From assembly GCA_022072175.1 (NCBI GenBank), contig JAJVIE010000013.1, positions 27,930 through 91,929 of the forward strand: a DNA stretch of 64,000 nucleotides. Reading direction: 5' to 3'. Shown here piece by piece: positions 45,204 to 54,300 of the stretch (position 1 is the stretch's first letter; every line of letters begins with the position of its first letter). Source of the DNA: Candidatus Omnitrophota bacterium. Lineage in GTDB: Bacteria; Omnitrophota; Gorgyraeia; 2-02-FULL-51-18. Below the pieces are notes generated by a model. The model was not told the origin of the DNA and did not search any database. It saw only the letters and a list, made by a program, of their open reading frames with translations. Both the position numbers and the translations under genes were made by a program.

Positions 45204-45441
45204 GTTCGGCTTTGTCTTCCTTTAGTACGATCTTAAGAAGGCGGACGATCTCACGGCCGGCGGCCGTAAAACCCAAAAACACAAAAATGATCGTAACCCA
45301 CGGATAACACTGGAACTTACGATCGACCCAGGCGCCGATGAAGTATCCCACGGCGGGACCTACAAGGAGCAGGATGGGGATCGTGGTCAGGACACCGAGC
45401 TGCTTGATATACGGCTGAAAAGTGTCCTTATTCCCGGCCAT
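45178..45441 (-). CDS. atpZ: AtpZ/AtpI-like protein, first gene of the atp operon
   Basis: An 87-aa two-helix protein matching AtpZ: PYIKQLGVLTTIPILLLVGPAVGYFIGAWVDRKFQCYPWVTIIFVFLGFTAAGREIVRLLK. AtpZ and AtpI proteins form an Mg2+/Ca2+ channel or an assembly factor in some bacteria. AAGGAAG precedes the ATG, and a consensus promoter lies upstream. Confidence 0.85.
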   Translation of the reverse strand: MAGNKDTFQPYIKQLGVLTTIPILLLVGPAVGYFIGAWVDRKFQCYPWVTIIFVFLGFTAAGREIVRLLKIVLKEDKAEHDRNAGSK

Positions 45442-45459
45442 TTCTTCCTTGAGCGGCTG

Positions 45460-45488
45460 ATTCTAACAATGGACCCCAGCTTTGTCAA
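45460..45488 (-). promoter_or_regulatory. Sigma-70 promoter of the atp operon
   Basis: Minus strand: TTGACA (exact consensus), 17-base spacer, TAGAAT. The predicted start is near 45453, giving a short leader with an AAGGAAG site before atpZ. Confidence 0.75.
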
Positions 45489-45522
45489 CGAGGACCGACC
45501 GGGTGCGGGGCTGTCCCGGGAC

Positions 45523-46071
45523 TTAACGGATGGGGATCTGGACTTCCTTGTCGCCCTGACCGGCTTTGATGAGCGTCAGGCTCAGCACACCGTCCACATA
45601 CTCACCTCGAAAACCGGACTCCTGGACGAGGACCGGCAGAGTGACCCACTTCTCGATCTCCTTGCCACCCTTGCGGACCGCCGAGATGTGCACGAGCGTC
45701 CCGCTCTGTACGACGGCCTTGATCGTATCCTTCTGCACACCGGGCAGGTCCACATGGACGAGGATCTCTTTGTCCGTCTGTTCGATGCGCGTGTCGGAGG
45801 CGGCGGCGCCCTCCTTCACCGGCTCGGCGTCCTCGAACGTCGGCAGACCCTCTTCCTGGACGATCTTACGGATCTCTCCGCTGACCTCTTTGTACTGACG
45901 GGCGAGTTCCTTGAGCTGTTGCAGGTAGAGCTTGTAGTCCTCTCTGGCCTGCTGGTAGGCGGCTTCCTTCTGGGCGTCCTGCGCGGCGCTGTCGACGGCG
46001 TGTGCCGGGAGCGCGGAGACCCACACGGCCGCCATCATGAGAGTGAGGCACAGGGACTTGGACCGGCTCAT
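45523..46071 (-). CDS. Exported Hsp20/alpha-crystallin-domain protein
   Basis: A 182-aa protein with a signal peptide (to about AHA-V26), a helical Glu/Gln-rich region, then an alpha-crystallin domain: ILVHVDLPGVQKDTIKAVVQSGTLVHISAVRKGG and GEYVDGVLSLTLIKA. Small heat-shock proteins are normally cytoplasmic; here AGGAGG and the signal peptide argue for a periplasmic chaperone. It follows pyrE by 20 bases. Confidence 0.8.
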   Translation of the reverse strand: MSRSKSLCLTLMMAAVWVSALPAHAVDSAAQDAQKEAAYQQAREDYKLYLQQLKELARQYKEVSGEIRKIVQEEGLPTFEDAEPVKEGAAASDTRIEQTDKEILVHVDLPGVQKDTIKAVVQSGTLVHISAVRKGGKEIEKWVTLPVLVQESGFRGEYVDGVLSLTLIKAGQGDKEVQIPIR

Positions 46072-46091
46072 CGGAACCTCCTGTCTGCTGT

Positions 46092-46667
46092 CTAGGACCG
46101 GCGACTGCCCGGCTTGGTGAGCGGGATACGCCGCTCACGGCACAGCGGGCAGTCCTCGGGGCGGTACGTCTTGACGTTGATGCGTAGCAGTGCGTGAAAG
46201 TCGGTCTCGAACACCGCCGCTCCGCCGGAGCGATCGACGACCGAGGCGACCCCGACGACCTTGCCGCCGAGGCTCTTGACGAGATCGATGACCTCGTACG
46301 TGGACTTGCCGGTAGTGATGACATCCTCGACGACGAGGATCCTCTCGCCTCTCTTGATCGAGAAGCCCCTACGCAGGCAGAACGTGCCCTCGGGGCGCTC
46401 GGCGAAGAGCGAGCGGACCTTCAGCGCGCGCGCTAATTCGTACGAAACGATGACACCGCCCAGGGCCGGACCGACGACGGCGTCCACTTTGACGCCTTTG
46501 AGCTGACGCGCCAGACCCTTACAGAGCTTCTCTGCGACCTTGGGCTTCTGGAGGACGAGCGCACACTGCAGGTAGTTGGGACTGTGCAGTCCGCTGGAGA
46601 GCGAGAAATGCCCTGTGAGCAGAGCGTTTTCGGCTTTAAAAACTTTGAGGACTTCCTTCTCGTTCAT
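46092..46667 (-). CDS. pyrE: Orotate phosphoribosyltransferase
   Basis: A 191-aa enzyme of pyrimidine synthesis with the PRPP loop ILVVEDVITTGKSTYEVIDLVKSLGG, GPALGGVIVSYELARAL, and a C-terminal CPLCRERRIPL that adds a likely metal-binding CxxC. A TATAAT preceded by TGA ends eight bases before the ATG, so it may be leaderless and separate from the tatC operon. Confidence 0.92.
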   Translation of the reverse strand: MNEKEVLKVFKAENALLTGHFSLSSGLHSPNYLQCALVLQKPKVAEKLCKGLARQLKGVKVDAVVGPALGGVIVSYELARALKVRSLFAERPEGTFCLRRGFSIKRGERILVVEDVITTGKSTYEVIDLVKSLGGKVVGVASVVDRSGGAAVFETDFHALLRINVKTYRPEDCPLCRERRIPLTKPGSRRS

Positions 46668-46675
46668 GAAGAGGG

Positions 46676-46684
46676 ATTATATCA
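46676..46684 (-). promoter_or_regulatory. Extended -10 promoter of pyrE (leaderless candidate)
   Basis: On the minus strand TGATATAAT is an extended -10 (TG-n-TATAAT); eight bases separate it from the pyrE ATG, and no Shine-Dalgarno is present. Confidence 0.55.
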
Positions 46685-46734
46685 CAAGTTCAGCGCAACA
46701 CGAGCAGGGGGATCAAGGCTTGCAAGCGACCGCC

Positions 46735-46780
46735 GCGGTCCGAAAAGAAAGTGTTGATATGGTGTTTCCGACCTCAACGC
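46735..46780. repeat. Dispersed repeat copy at the 3' end of the oxidoreductase cluster
   Basis: The 46-bp stretch contains GTGTTGAT then CGACCTCAACGC and matches 10355-10401 with about 70% identity, including short inverted GTTGA/TCAAC arms. It overlaps the last codons and stop of tatC. Confidence 0.5.
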
Positions 46781-47541
46781 CTCACCGAGGGAGCGCTCCC
46801 GATCGGTGACAAGCTCGATCCATTCGGCGTGGCAGGCCTGGCGGCCATACCCGCCACAACGATCGAGATCCCATATAAGACCAACATCGGGACCGCCATG
46901 ATCAACATGTTGAAAACATCCGGTGTAGGGGTCGCTATACCCGCGATGATCAAGATCAATACCATCGCGATCCGCCAACCTCTGATCATGAGCGCGGCCG
47001 TCAATAGGCCGACCTTCGCTAATACATAGACGATCAATGGCATTTGGAAGACGGTGCCCCCGGCCAGACCGAGCGCCAGAACGAACGAGACGTATTCGTC
47101 CAAAGTGATGATGAACTGCAGCTGTTCCCGCCCGATGTTCAATAAGAACCTCAACGAAGCCGGTGCCAGCACGAAGAACCCTAGCGAAGCCCCTGAGAGG
47201 AAAAGCAGGGTACCCCCCACGATGAAGACCAGCCCCACCACGCTCCAGCCCTCATCGAGCGCGGGTCTCACGAAACTCCAGACGTGTATGAGAAAGATCG
47301 GTACGGTCATCGCCAGGCCCACCGCGGCGGAGAGCTTGATGAAGACCAGGAGCGCTGAGGTCGGACTGAGGACCGCCAGAGGTCCGATCAGATCGCCCGC
47401 GGGTATCTTGACCCAACCAAGGAGTGTCTGGATGTGATAAAAAGCGATGGAAGAGAATGCCAGAAAACAGACGAACACGGCGATCGAGCGTCGCCGCAGT
47501 TCGTCCAGATGACCGGCAAGCGACATGACTTTCTCAGCCAT
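46774..47541 (-). CDS. tatC: Twin-arginine translocase subunit TatC
   Basis: A 255-aa six-helix protein: LAGHLDELRRRSIAVFVCF at the N-terminus (the conserved HL-ELR motif) and FLIHVWSFVRPALDEGWSVVG. It binds Tat signal peptides. As the last gene of the run that encodes a Tat-dependent molybdenum subunit, it looks dedicated to that cargo. Confidence 0.92.
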   Translation of the reverse strand: MAEKVMSLAGHLDELRRRSIAVFVCFLAFSSIAFYHIQTLLGWVKIPAGDLIGPLAVLSPTSALLVFIKLSAAVGLAMTVPIFLIHVWSFVRPALDEGWSVVGLVFIVGGTLLFLSGASLGFFVLAPASLRFLLNIGREQLQFIITLDEYVSFVLALGLAGGTVFQMPLIVYVLAKVGLLTAALMIRGWRIAMVLILIIAGIATPTPDVFNMLIMAVPMLVLYGISIVVAGMAARPATPNGSSLSPIGSAPSVRR

Positions 47542-47605
47542 CGTGACCCTGCCGATCAGCGGACTTGATGAGCGCTCCTGTCGAGCATCGGCCCACGAGC
47601 ATGGC

Positions 47606-47770
47606 TTACGGCTTCAAGTCGTCCCGTGGATCGATATCCTTGACGGATTTCTTGAACTCCTTGATCGAACTCCCGAGACCCTTGGCGATATCGACCAGAC
47701 GATTGCCTCCGAACAACAAAAGCACCACCAGGAAGATGATGACCAACTCCGGCATACCTAGACCGAACAT
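47606..47770 (-). CDS. tatA: Twin-arginine translocase subunit TatA/E
   Basis: A 54-aa protein: MFGLGMPELVIIFLVVLLLFG membrane helix, then the amphipathic GNRLVDIAKGLGSSIKEFKKSV. Short tail, typical of TatA/TatE. AAGGAGGT precedes the ATG by five bases. No separate TatB is present, so this copy may serve both roles. Confidence 0.9.
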   Translation of the reverse strand: MFGLGMPELVIIFLVVLLLFGGNRLVDIAKGLGSSIKEFKKSVKDIDPRDDLKP

Positions 47771-47799
47771 GATGTACCTCCTTGTTCCATGAGAACGAC

Positions 47800-48216
47800 C
47801 TACTTGAGCGGCTCTGGACCGGCTCGCGCCGACTCCTCGACCACGACCGTATCGACCCAAGCCGCCATCCGTATGGCGACCGGATCATTCACCGCTAAGC
47901 ACGCCGGTACGCACAGAGCACATCCATCGCACTCCGACACCGCGATGACCGGCTTGGCGTCGAGGAGCCTGATAGCGGTGTCTCTGCGAGGACAAGCCAG
48001 ATAGCAAGACTGACAGCGGGTATCCCCCCAAGCCAGACAACGAGCGATATCGATCACCGCCGTCCGGCCCCTGGTCCCAGCCGCTCGATCCGGAGTAAGA
48101 CCTTTAGAACGATCTTCGACCCAACCTCCCATCAGCGTGGTGGCCCGCGCGGACCAAGCGGTCAACAGCTCCCTGCGCGTAAAGGGTTTGTCAGCGTTCA
48201 CGGACCGGAGCACCAC
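47800..48216 (-). CDS. Ferredoxin-type iron-sulfur protein (NapF/MauN-like)
   Basis: A 138-aa protein. N-terminus FTRRELLTAWSARAT resembles NapF-type proteins or a Tat-like leader. Two cysteine groups follow: CLAWGDTRCQSCYLACP (four Cys) and CDGCALCVPAC (CxxCxxCxxxC), enough for two [4Fe-4S] clusters. It may deliver electrons or help assemble the oxidoreductase. The GTG start overlaps the preceding gene by 26 bases; start uncertain. Confidence 0.75.
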   Translation of the reverse strand: MVLRSVNADKPFTRRELLTAWSARATTLMGGWVEDRSKGLTPDRAAGTRGRTAVIDIARCLAWGDTRCQSCYLACPRRDTAIRLLDAKPVIAVSECDGCALCVPACLAVNDPVAIRMAAWVDTVVVEESARAGPEPLK

Positions 48217-49009
48217 GGGCCTGATACATTTCGAAGCATTGGCGGCAACACTTCATCTCTGGTCGCCAATCCGGGTGGTCCTGGAGGATCGATCGGATGA
48301 TCTCCAGACCATCCGGCTGGTCCCAGTCCTCGATCCGGTCATAATCGGAAAACCCGCACAATCCACAGACCCTGCCGGTACCCCCCGCACTCTTGGCCAA
48401 GATTTGGTCTTTGGCCATTTGGATCAGATCGATCTGTTTGAGACGGGCGGACGCCGACAATGGAGCTCCGTCCAAGCGCGCGTCGATGTACCGGTCCCAT
48501 AACACCGAGAAACGCTCACGGATCAGATCGTTGGAGACGTCATGCGCACCCCCCAACTGCGCTTCCGGGGAGTATTCGAAGCACGGGTCCAGCATATCTG
48601 ATATCCGCAGGACCTCGCGTCTTAAGAAGACTGCCAACCGATCCGGCTCCAGGAAACTGTCGGCTCGCAATCGGATCACGGCGGTCTTGGTCGGACCATC
48701 CACATAAAGCTCGCTGCCTTCATGCTTGCGGCTGAAGACCCGGCGAACGCACACGCTCAGATCGGGCCGATCCAGACAAGGATGCTGGGACAGGATCTTG
48801 CGGAACATCTCGCCCAGACCCAGTCCCTCGAACCGCTCCTGGTAAAAACGTCTGAAGCCGGCCTCATCCTCGCCTTTCTCGTACAGAACCTCTCTCAGGT
48901 TATCCAGCGAGCCTGGACGATCGATGGATCCCTCTCGCTCTTGTTGGCGCGTGAAGAGGAAGACGGCCTCTTCCAGTAAAGATGGCTCAAACCCGACAGG
49001 TATCCGCAT
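48191..49009 (-). CDS. Unknown protein with SDMLDPCF motif and C-terminal CxxC pairs (paralogue 2)
   Basis: About 272 aa, mostly helical. It shares with the protein at 56435-57061 a segment FLRREVLRISDMLDPCFEY followed by LRERFSVLWDRYIDARL. It also has a C-terminal zinc-finger-like part: CGLCGF, then KCCRQCFEMY. Overlaps the TorD-like gene by 23 bases. I do not recognise the family. Location suggests a maturation factor for the oxidoreductase. Confidence 0.6.
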   Translation of the reverse strand: MRIPVGFEPSLLEEAVFLFTRQQEREGSIDRPGSLDNLREVLYEKGEDEAGFRRFYQERFEGLGLGEMFRKILSQHPCLDRPDLSVCVRRVFSRKHEGSELYVDGPTKTAVIRLRADSFLEPDRLAVFLRREVLRISDMLDPCFEYSPEAQLGGAHDVSNDLIRERFSVLWDRYIDARLDGAPLSASARLKQIDLIQMAKDQILAKSAGGTGRVCGLCGFSDYDRIEDWDQPDGLEIIRSILQDHPDWRPEMKCCRQCFEMYQARGAPVRER

Positions 49010-49796
49010 CACCTTGACCTTCCCTTTTCGGGCCGTCCGGACCCAGAGTGCATGAGACACAACCACTGTCCTCGTTATCCCGTACTTGTCTTATCGGCAG
49101 ATCGGACGGACCCAGATCGACCTGTTGCGAACGAGCGTCCCAATGGACATAAACGTGTGCGAATCTCGAGACCGCCCGCAGAAGATCGCTCGAAGAACCC
49201 GACAGCTTGCGGAAGAACGCCGGTGACCATCGGCCCGGATGATCAGCCAGGAAGCGTAGCGCGGCTTCACGGCAGGTCCGCGCTCCGTCTTCTGCTCCCT
49301 GCTCGATCGCCAGCACCTCTTTGTACAGTAGAAGGTGCATGAACTCGCACTCCACGGCGATGTGATCGGGACGTTCGGACGACCCCTCGGCGATCCTCAA
49401 TCCGAAAGCCGTGTAGAATCCTGTGATGTCCGCGAGCTCTTGAGGCTCTCGACGGCTGTACATTTCGCCGTATTCGAGCTCATAGGCGGGGATACGGCCG
49501 GCCGCCGTGTGGCCGAAAGCCCTCTCATGATCCGCACACCAGACCCGGGTCTCCAGCACCCTGAACACCTCGATCAGTCGCCCGAACGGCTCGACAAGAT
49601 CGGACCCGGAGGGTTCCGTCGACAGCGTCGCGACGGCCTGCTCCCAGGCGGTAGACGCGCGCTTGACGGCGGCCAGGTCTACCGAAGGCTCTGGATACCT
49701 CAGGAAGTACGACAGCATCCCGTACAAAGCCGATCGGGCCAGAAGCCGATCGATACGGGGATCAGATGGAGTTTTGATGTTTGTCGGGTCTGACAT
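48987..49796 (-). CDS. TorD/NarJ-like molybdoenzyme chaperone
   Basis: A 269-aa all-helical protein. LLARSALYGMLSYFLRYPEP at the start and EYGEMYSRREPQELADITGFYTAFGLR, then ERPDHIAVECEFMHLLLYKE, match TorD/DmsD-type chaperones that insert molybdenum cofactor and guard Tat signal peptides. It adds a C-terminal Cys pair (CVSC). It begins inside the end of the beta-subunit gene (35-nt overlap), so it is co-translated. Confidence 0.85.
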   Translation of the reverse strand: MSDPTNIKTPSDPRIDRLLARSALYGMLSYFLRYPEPSVDLAAVKRASTAWEQAVATLSTEPSGSDLVEPFGRLIEVFRVLETRVWCADHERAFGHTAAGRIPAYELEYGEMYSRREPQELADITGFYTAFGLRIAEGSSERPDHIAVECEFMHLLLYKEVLAIEQGAEDGARTCREAALRFLADHPGRWSPAFFRKLSGSSSDLLRAVSRFAHVYVHWDARSQQVDLGPSDLPIRQVRDNEDSGCVSCTLGPDGPKREGQGDADTCRV

Positions 49797-51000
49797 AGAA
49801 CGGCTCCTCGACTTGGGTGCGCACGATCTCCCTGCCCTTCTCATCGAGACCGATGACCGTGTCGTTATACAAGGTGAACGGCTTCCCATGGATCTGCGTC
49901 TCGAAGACCTTCTCTCCTTCCTCGATCCGATAGCTGAAGATGATTCTGTTCGATTTCCTGAACAGCTGCTGCACGGCGAGGAGTTCCCTATCCGGGACCA
50001 TATACGAGTCTATGGCGTGGTCAACACCAGGTCCGAACATCTGTTTCAGGAAACCTCTCGGCACCCACCGGGGTGGGATATAGTAACCGTTGGGTTCGGT
50101 GCCGAACTGCGGGTAGAGCGGCAGAGCGACCTTCGCCACTTTGACGAGATAGTACAGTGGGTTGTAGCGGTCTTGCGCCCACTGTCCGTCCTTGTCGATG
50201 CGGACCAGTCCCTGGAGCCGGATCTGCCCGATACAGGCGGCCATGCACCGGGTCTCCATCGGCAGACCTTGCGTCTCCGGATCCTTACCCTCGAGCCGAG
50301 GGTAGCAGGCGATGCACTTCTCCGTTACGCGCGTGCTAGACCTGTACATCGCCTTCTTGTAAGGACACGCTTCGACGCACTTGCGATATCCGCGGCAACG
50401 CGTCTGATCCACCAGCACGACACCATCCTCGGGTCTCTTGTAGATGGCGTTCCTGGGACAGGCCGCCAAACACGCCGGATATGTGCAATGATTGCAGATC
50501 CGGGCCAAGTAGAAGAACCAGGTCTTGTGCGCGGGCAACTGAGCGCCTTCCTTGTCGTAAGCCTCTGATACGCCCTTCGGTCCGGCGGGCGTGTCCTCGT
50601 AGATGTTGGGGAAGCGCCACTCCTCATCGGTCGGTAGATAGCCCAACGCGCGCTGGGGTTCAGGACCGATCTTCTTTTGAGCGGCCTCGAAGACCGTCAT
50701 ACCTTCGAACGATGCTCCGTTCCAGTTCTGACCGCCGGGGTTGACGTCCTCAAGTAGACCCAATAGCTTCGTATCCCAGTTCTGCGGGTAGCCGCCGTAC
50801 GGCTTCGTCTCGACGTTGTTCCACCACATGTATTCCTGGCCCTTGGAGAATGTCCATGTGGATTTGCAAGCCATCGTGCAGGTCTGACAACCGATACAAC
50901 GGTTGAGGTTGAACACGAACGCGAATTGCCGGTCAGGATGATGCTCCGCATGAGGGTATTCCATCGTCCGACCCAACTGCCAGTTGTACACTTGGCTCAT
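49762..51000 (-). CDS. nxrB: Iron-sulfur (beta) subunit of an NXR/NarGH-type oxidoreductase
   Basis: A 412-aa protein. Cys groups: C35-x2-C38-x2-C41-x3-C45; CNHCTYPACLAACP; CRGYRKCVEACP, where Tyr replaces one Cys, as Trp does in NarH, giving a [3Fe-4S] cluster; and EKCIACYPR with ETRCMAACIG. That gives three [4Fe-4S] and one [3Fe-4S]. KGQEYMWWNNVETKPYGGYPQ is very close to Nitrospira-type NxrB; as I recall it, the nxrB169f primer site TACATGTGGTGGAACA is present exactly. It could be nitrite oxidoreductase, periplasmic nitrate reductase or a related type-II enzyme. Confidence 0.8.
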   Translation of the reverse strand: MSQVYNWQLGRTMEYPHAEHHPDRQFAFVFNLNRCIGCQTCTMACKSTWTFSKGQEYMWWNNVETKPYGGYPQNWDTKLLGLLEDVNPGGQNWNGASFEGMTVFEAAQKKIGPEPQRALGYLPTDEEWRFPNIYEDTPAGPKGVSEAYDKEGAQLPAHKTWFFYLARICNHCTYPACLAACPRNAIYKRPEDGVVLVDQTRCRGYRKCVEACPYKKAMYRSSTRVTEKCIACYPRLEGKDPETQGLPMETRCMAACIGQIRLQGLVRIDKDGQWAQDRYNPLYYLVKVAKVALPLYPQFGTEPNGYYIPPRWVPRGFLKQMFGPGVDHAIDSYMVPDRELLAVQQLFRKSNRIIFSYRIEEGEKVFETQIHGKPFTLYNDTVIGLDEKGREIVRTQVEEPFYVRPDKHQNSI

Positions 51001-51311
51001 ACACGACCCCCTGTTGCGTCAGAACTCATGTCCCTCTCTCGGAGGTCCCAGCGGACCGGCCGCCACATCTTGAACGCCTGTTCGATGATATCAGCCACGT
51101 ACTCATCTCCCTTCTGCAGCCAAGCCAGATAGGGGCCCTTGTAGGCCGGGTCCCGGAAGACCTTCAACAGCCGTTCACGCGTCCAGCCCTCCCGAACGAA
51201 CTCCTCCGCGAAACACAGGATCATATCGCGTAGCTCGGCCTCGCTGCTTGCGGGCACTTCCACACCGTGGAGTTCCATCGGGTCATCGGGTTCGAACTCT
51301 TTTTTAGACAT
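50997..51311 (-). CDS. 104-aa unknown protein between the alpha and beta subunit genes
   Basis: Acidic N-terminus (SKKEFEPDDPMELHG), then a helical part (AELRDMILCFAEEFVREGWTRERLLKVFRDPAYKGPYLAWLQKGDEYVADIIEQAF). It has no signal peptide. It overlaps nxrB by four bases (ATGA) and lies eight bases after nxrA, so it is made with the enzyme. Possibly a small chaperone or subunit; family not recognised. Confidence 0.7.
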   Translation of the reverse strand: MSKKEFEPDDPMELHGVEVPASSEAELRDMILCFAEEFVREGWTRERLLKVFRDPAYKGPYLAWLQKGDEYVADIIEQAFKMWRPVRWDLRERDMSSDATGGRV

Positions 51312-51319
51312 CGCCGTCC

Positions 51320-54300
51320 TCACTTGGTCCGCACATAGCCGCCGGACATGTATCTCCGCATCGCTTCGCTTTCCGCCGAGGGAGTGAATCCGGTGGTCGC
51401 CGGCGCCCATACGCCTTTGCCACCCATACCGCCATCCTCGGCCTTCACGACCCTTACCAGCGTCTCTTTGGGGACGGTGTTGACGGCGTGGTTGTCGGCC
51501 TCGCCGCCGAAGATGAAGGACATGAAGACCTTCGCCTTGTGGAACAGGGTGTCGGTCTGATGCATCGGCATGTGCCAGTTGCGGGTGACGCTCTGCTGGG
51601 AACCGTACCGGAAGTTCGACTGGTACATACCGCCTTCGGACAAGGCTCGTTTGTCGGACCGCGTCTCGTGGGCCTTGACGGACTTTTCCGTCGCGATATA
51701 AGTGCCGTGCTTGAGCATGATCGCGTTGTACGGAAAAGCGGCGTTATACCGGGCCCGCAACATCAACCGCGAGACCTTATAGAACGGGTCACTGGGCTTA
51801 GCGCCGACATACGGTCTGTCCGCAGGGTTCGCGTCGATGTACACATAGTCACCGTCGTTGATCCCGAGGTCTTTGGCCGCTTGAGGGTTGATATGCACCT
51901 GATGCTCACCCACTCCGGGCGAGCGTTTGTCCATCCGGTACGGGTCTCCGAAGTTGGAGTCCCATATCTCGTGCCAATCCACGTTGCTCCAGAGCGAGTG
52001 CACACGGTGACGGCTTTTCGGGGTCAGACAGTAGAACTTGAACCCTCTCTCCCACAAGAAATTCTTGGACGCTTTGACCTCCGGCCACGGCATCTTCACG
52101 TTGCGTACCGAACGTTCGTCCCAATGCTCGGCGTCCAGCGGCAATCCATAGTCGTTGGGCCTCACATACGGGTTGGAGCTGACGATCACGTTGGGTAGAT
52201 AAGGTGTCGCTTCGGGCCCCTCACGATGTACGATGAAGTTCTCACCGTACTCGATCGCCTCCGGGATGTCAGCGTACGAGTTGAGCCGCCCGGTGTCGGT
52301 GTAGAACGGCTGATCCTCGTGCACCTGCTCCCAGAACGCCACGCGGGGGTAGGTCCTGAAGAGCATCAGTGCAGCGCCAGAGGGTCCGTACTTCCCGGCC
52401 ATGATATCGGAGAGCCGGTATCCCGCCGTCGTCGTCGACGTGTCCAGAAGCCGTTGGATATAGACGTCCCTGTTGCCTTCGAGAGCGAATTTCCAATAAT
52501 CCCGGAATCTCGTATCTCCCGTAAGATCGCCGAGCTTCTCGGCGATCTGGGCCAGGATCAGGATGTCGTCACGACTATCGAAGATCGGCTTGACACCCCC
52601 TTTCCAGATCTGCAGGAAAGGATTCGAACAGGACGCTGTCACCTCCAACCCCTCGAACTCCAACCATGTATTGGCCGGCAGAGCCACATCGGCATATTCG
52701 ATCGAAGCCGTCATCTGGATATCGATCGAGACGATCATCTCGATGTTGGGATTGACGTTCTTGAGCATCTCGTACGTGTGTTTGGCGTTGTTGATGAGGT
52801 TGACGTTGGTGAACATCATCACTTTGGTGGGGGTCGGCATGTGGGTGTCGCCGGTGAAGACCTTTCTGCCCTCCTTCGGGGTCTCTACGATCAAAGGCCG
52901 GTCACCATGGTTCCAGTATGCGGGCTCCTCGTCCTTACTGTACGCTTTGACATGGACGTCCTTGCCATGAGCCTGCGGGTCCAAAAGCGGTTGGAAGGGA
53001 TCCTCGGCGACCCACCCCTTGAAACCATAACCCGTCCAGGGTGAGCCTTGGAACACGGCCGCCTTGTAATTGCCCGCCCAACCGTAGCATCCGGCGCCGG
53101 GTTTACCGATGTTGCCCGTCAGCATCAGGGGAAGATATGCCGCACGGTTGGCTTCGGTCGCATGGAACCAGTGATTGATGCCTTCTCCTTGATGGATCGC
53201 GGCGGGTTTGATCTTAGCCAGATCCTCGGTCAGCCGCACGATCAGTTCCTTCGGCGCGTGAGTGATCTCCGCTACATTGTCGAGGTCATAGTCCTTGAGA
53301 TGCTCCTTATAGAGGGAGAAGGTCGTCATCACCTCGACCTCCGCTCCGTCCACCGTCCTCACGCGGAACCTTCCCTCGAGGGCGGGCGACAGCCCTCTGG
53401 CCGCGAAGCGTCCCCCTACATCGTCCCGCGTGATAGCGATCGGTGTCCCCCGGACCGTGTCCCAGACGACATAATCGCCGAGCAACTTGTGCTGCTCTTC
53501 TTTAAGCCCTTGGTAGACATAGCTTGGGCCTTGCTTGGATAGAGCGGAGACGTAGTCCTTGAAGATCTCCTGGGCCCTCAGACGCTTGAGAGTGTCGGTC
53601 CTCACCAACAGCGGCAGGTCCGTGAATCGGAGCACGAAATCACGGTCGTACCAACCGTTGTCGATCATCAGACGCGTCACGCCGAGGAAGAGCGCGGCGT
53701 CCGTCGAGGGGCGGATCGGGATCCAGTAATCCGACTTGGTCGCAGGGGGGCTGTACTCGGGAGTGATGGTCACGAGTTTGGCGCCGCGCTCCATGCACTC
53801 GATGAACCAGTGGCTGTCCGTCATTTTGTTCTCGACGAGGTTCTTGCCATGCTGGATGATCAGTTTGCTGCTACGAAGATCGTTGAAATCGCAATCGGCG
53901 TTCTGCAGGCCATGGACCCAAGGATGTCCCGGGGCCTGGTCGCCATGCCAAGTATAGTTGGACCATGTCCGGCCAGCCTTCGCCTTGTCCGCGCCAACAC
54001 CCCGTACGTGAGTATCCAACAAGGCCATCGTATTGCAGAGCCTGTACATGCCATATTTGCCGAAGACACCGAGCAGCCCCATGCCTCCGCGCATTTTGAA
54101 GGTCCGTGTACCGGCGCCTTCCATGGGCTTGAGCATTTCCTCCGGGTAGCCCTGATCCAACAATCTTTTTTTGCCGTCCTCACCGCTATAGCGCTTGGCG
54201 ATCGCGATGAAGGCCTTTCCCATATAGGTGTAAGCTTCTTCCCAAGTGGCCTTCTCGAGCTGGTCCGTGCCGCGAGAGTCGAACTTGTACTTCGACTTGT

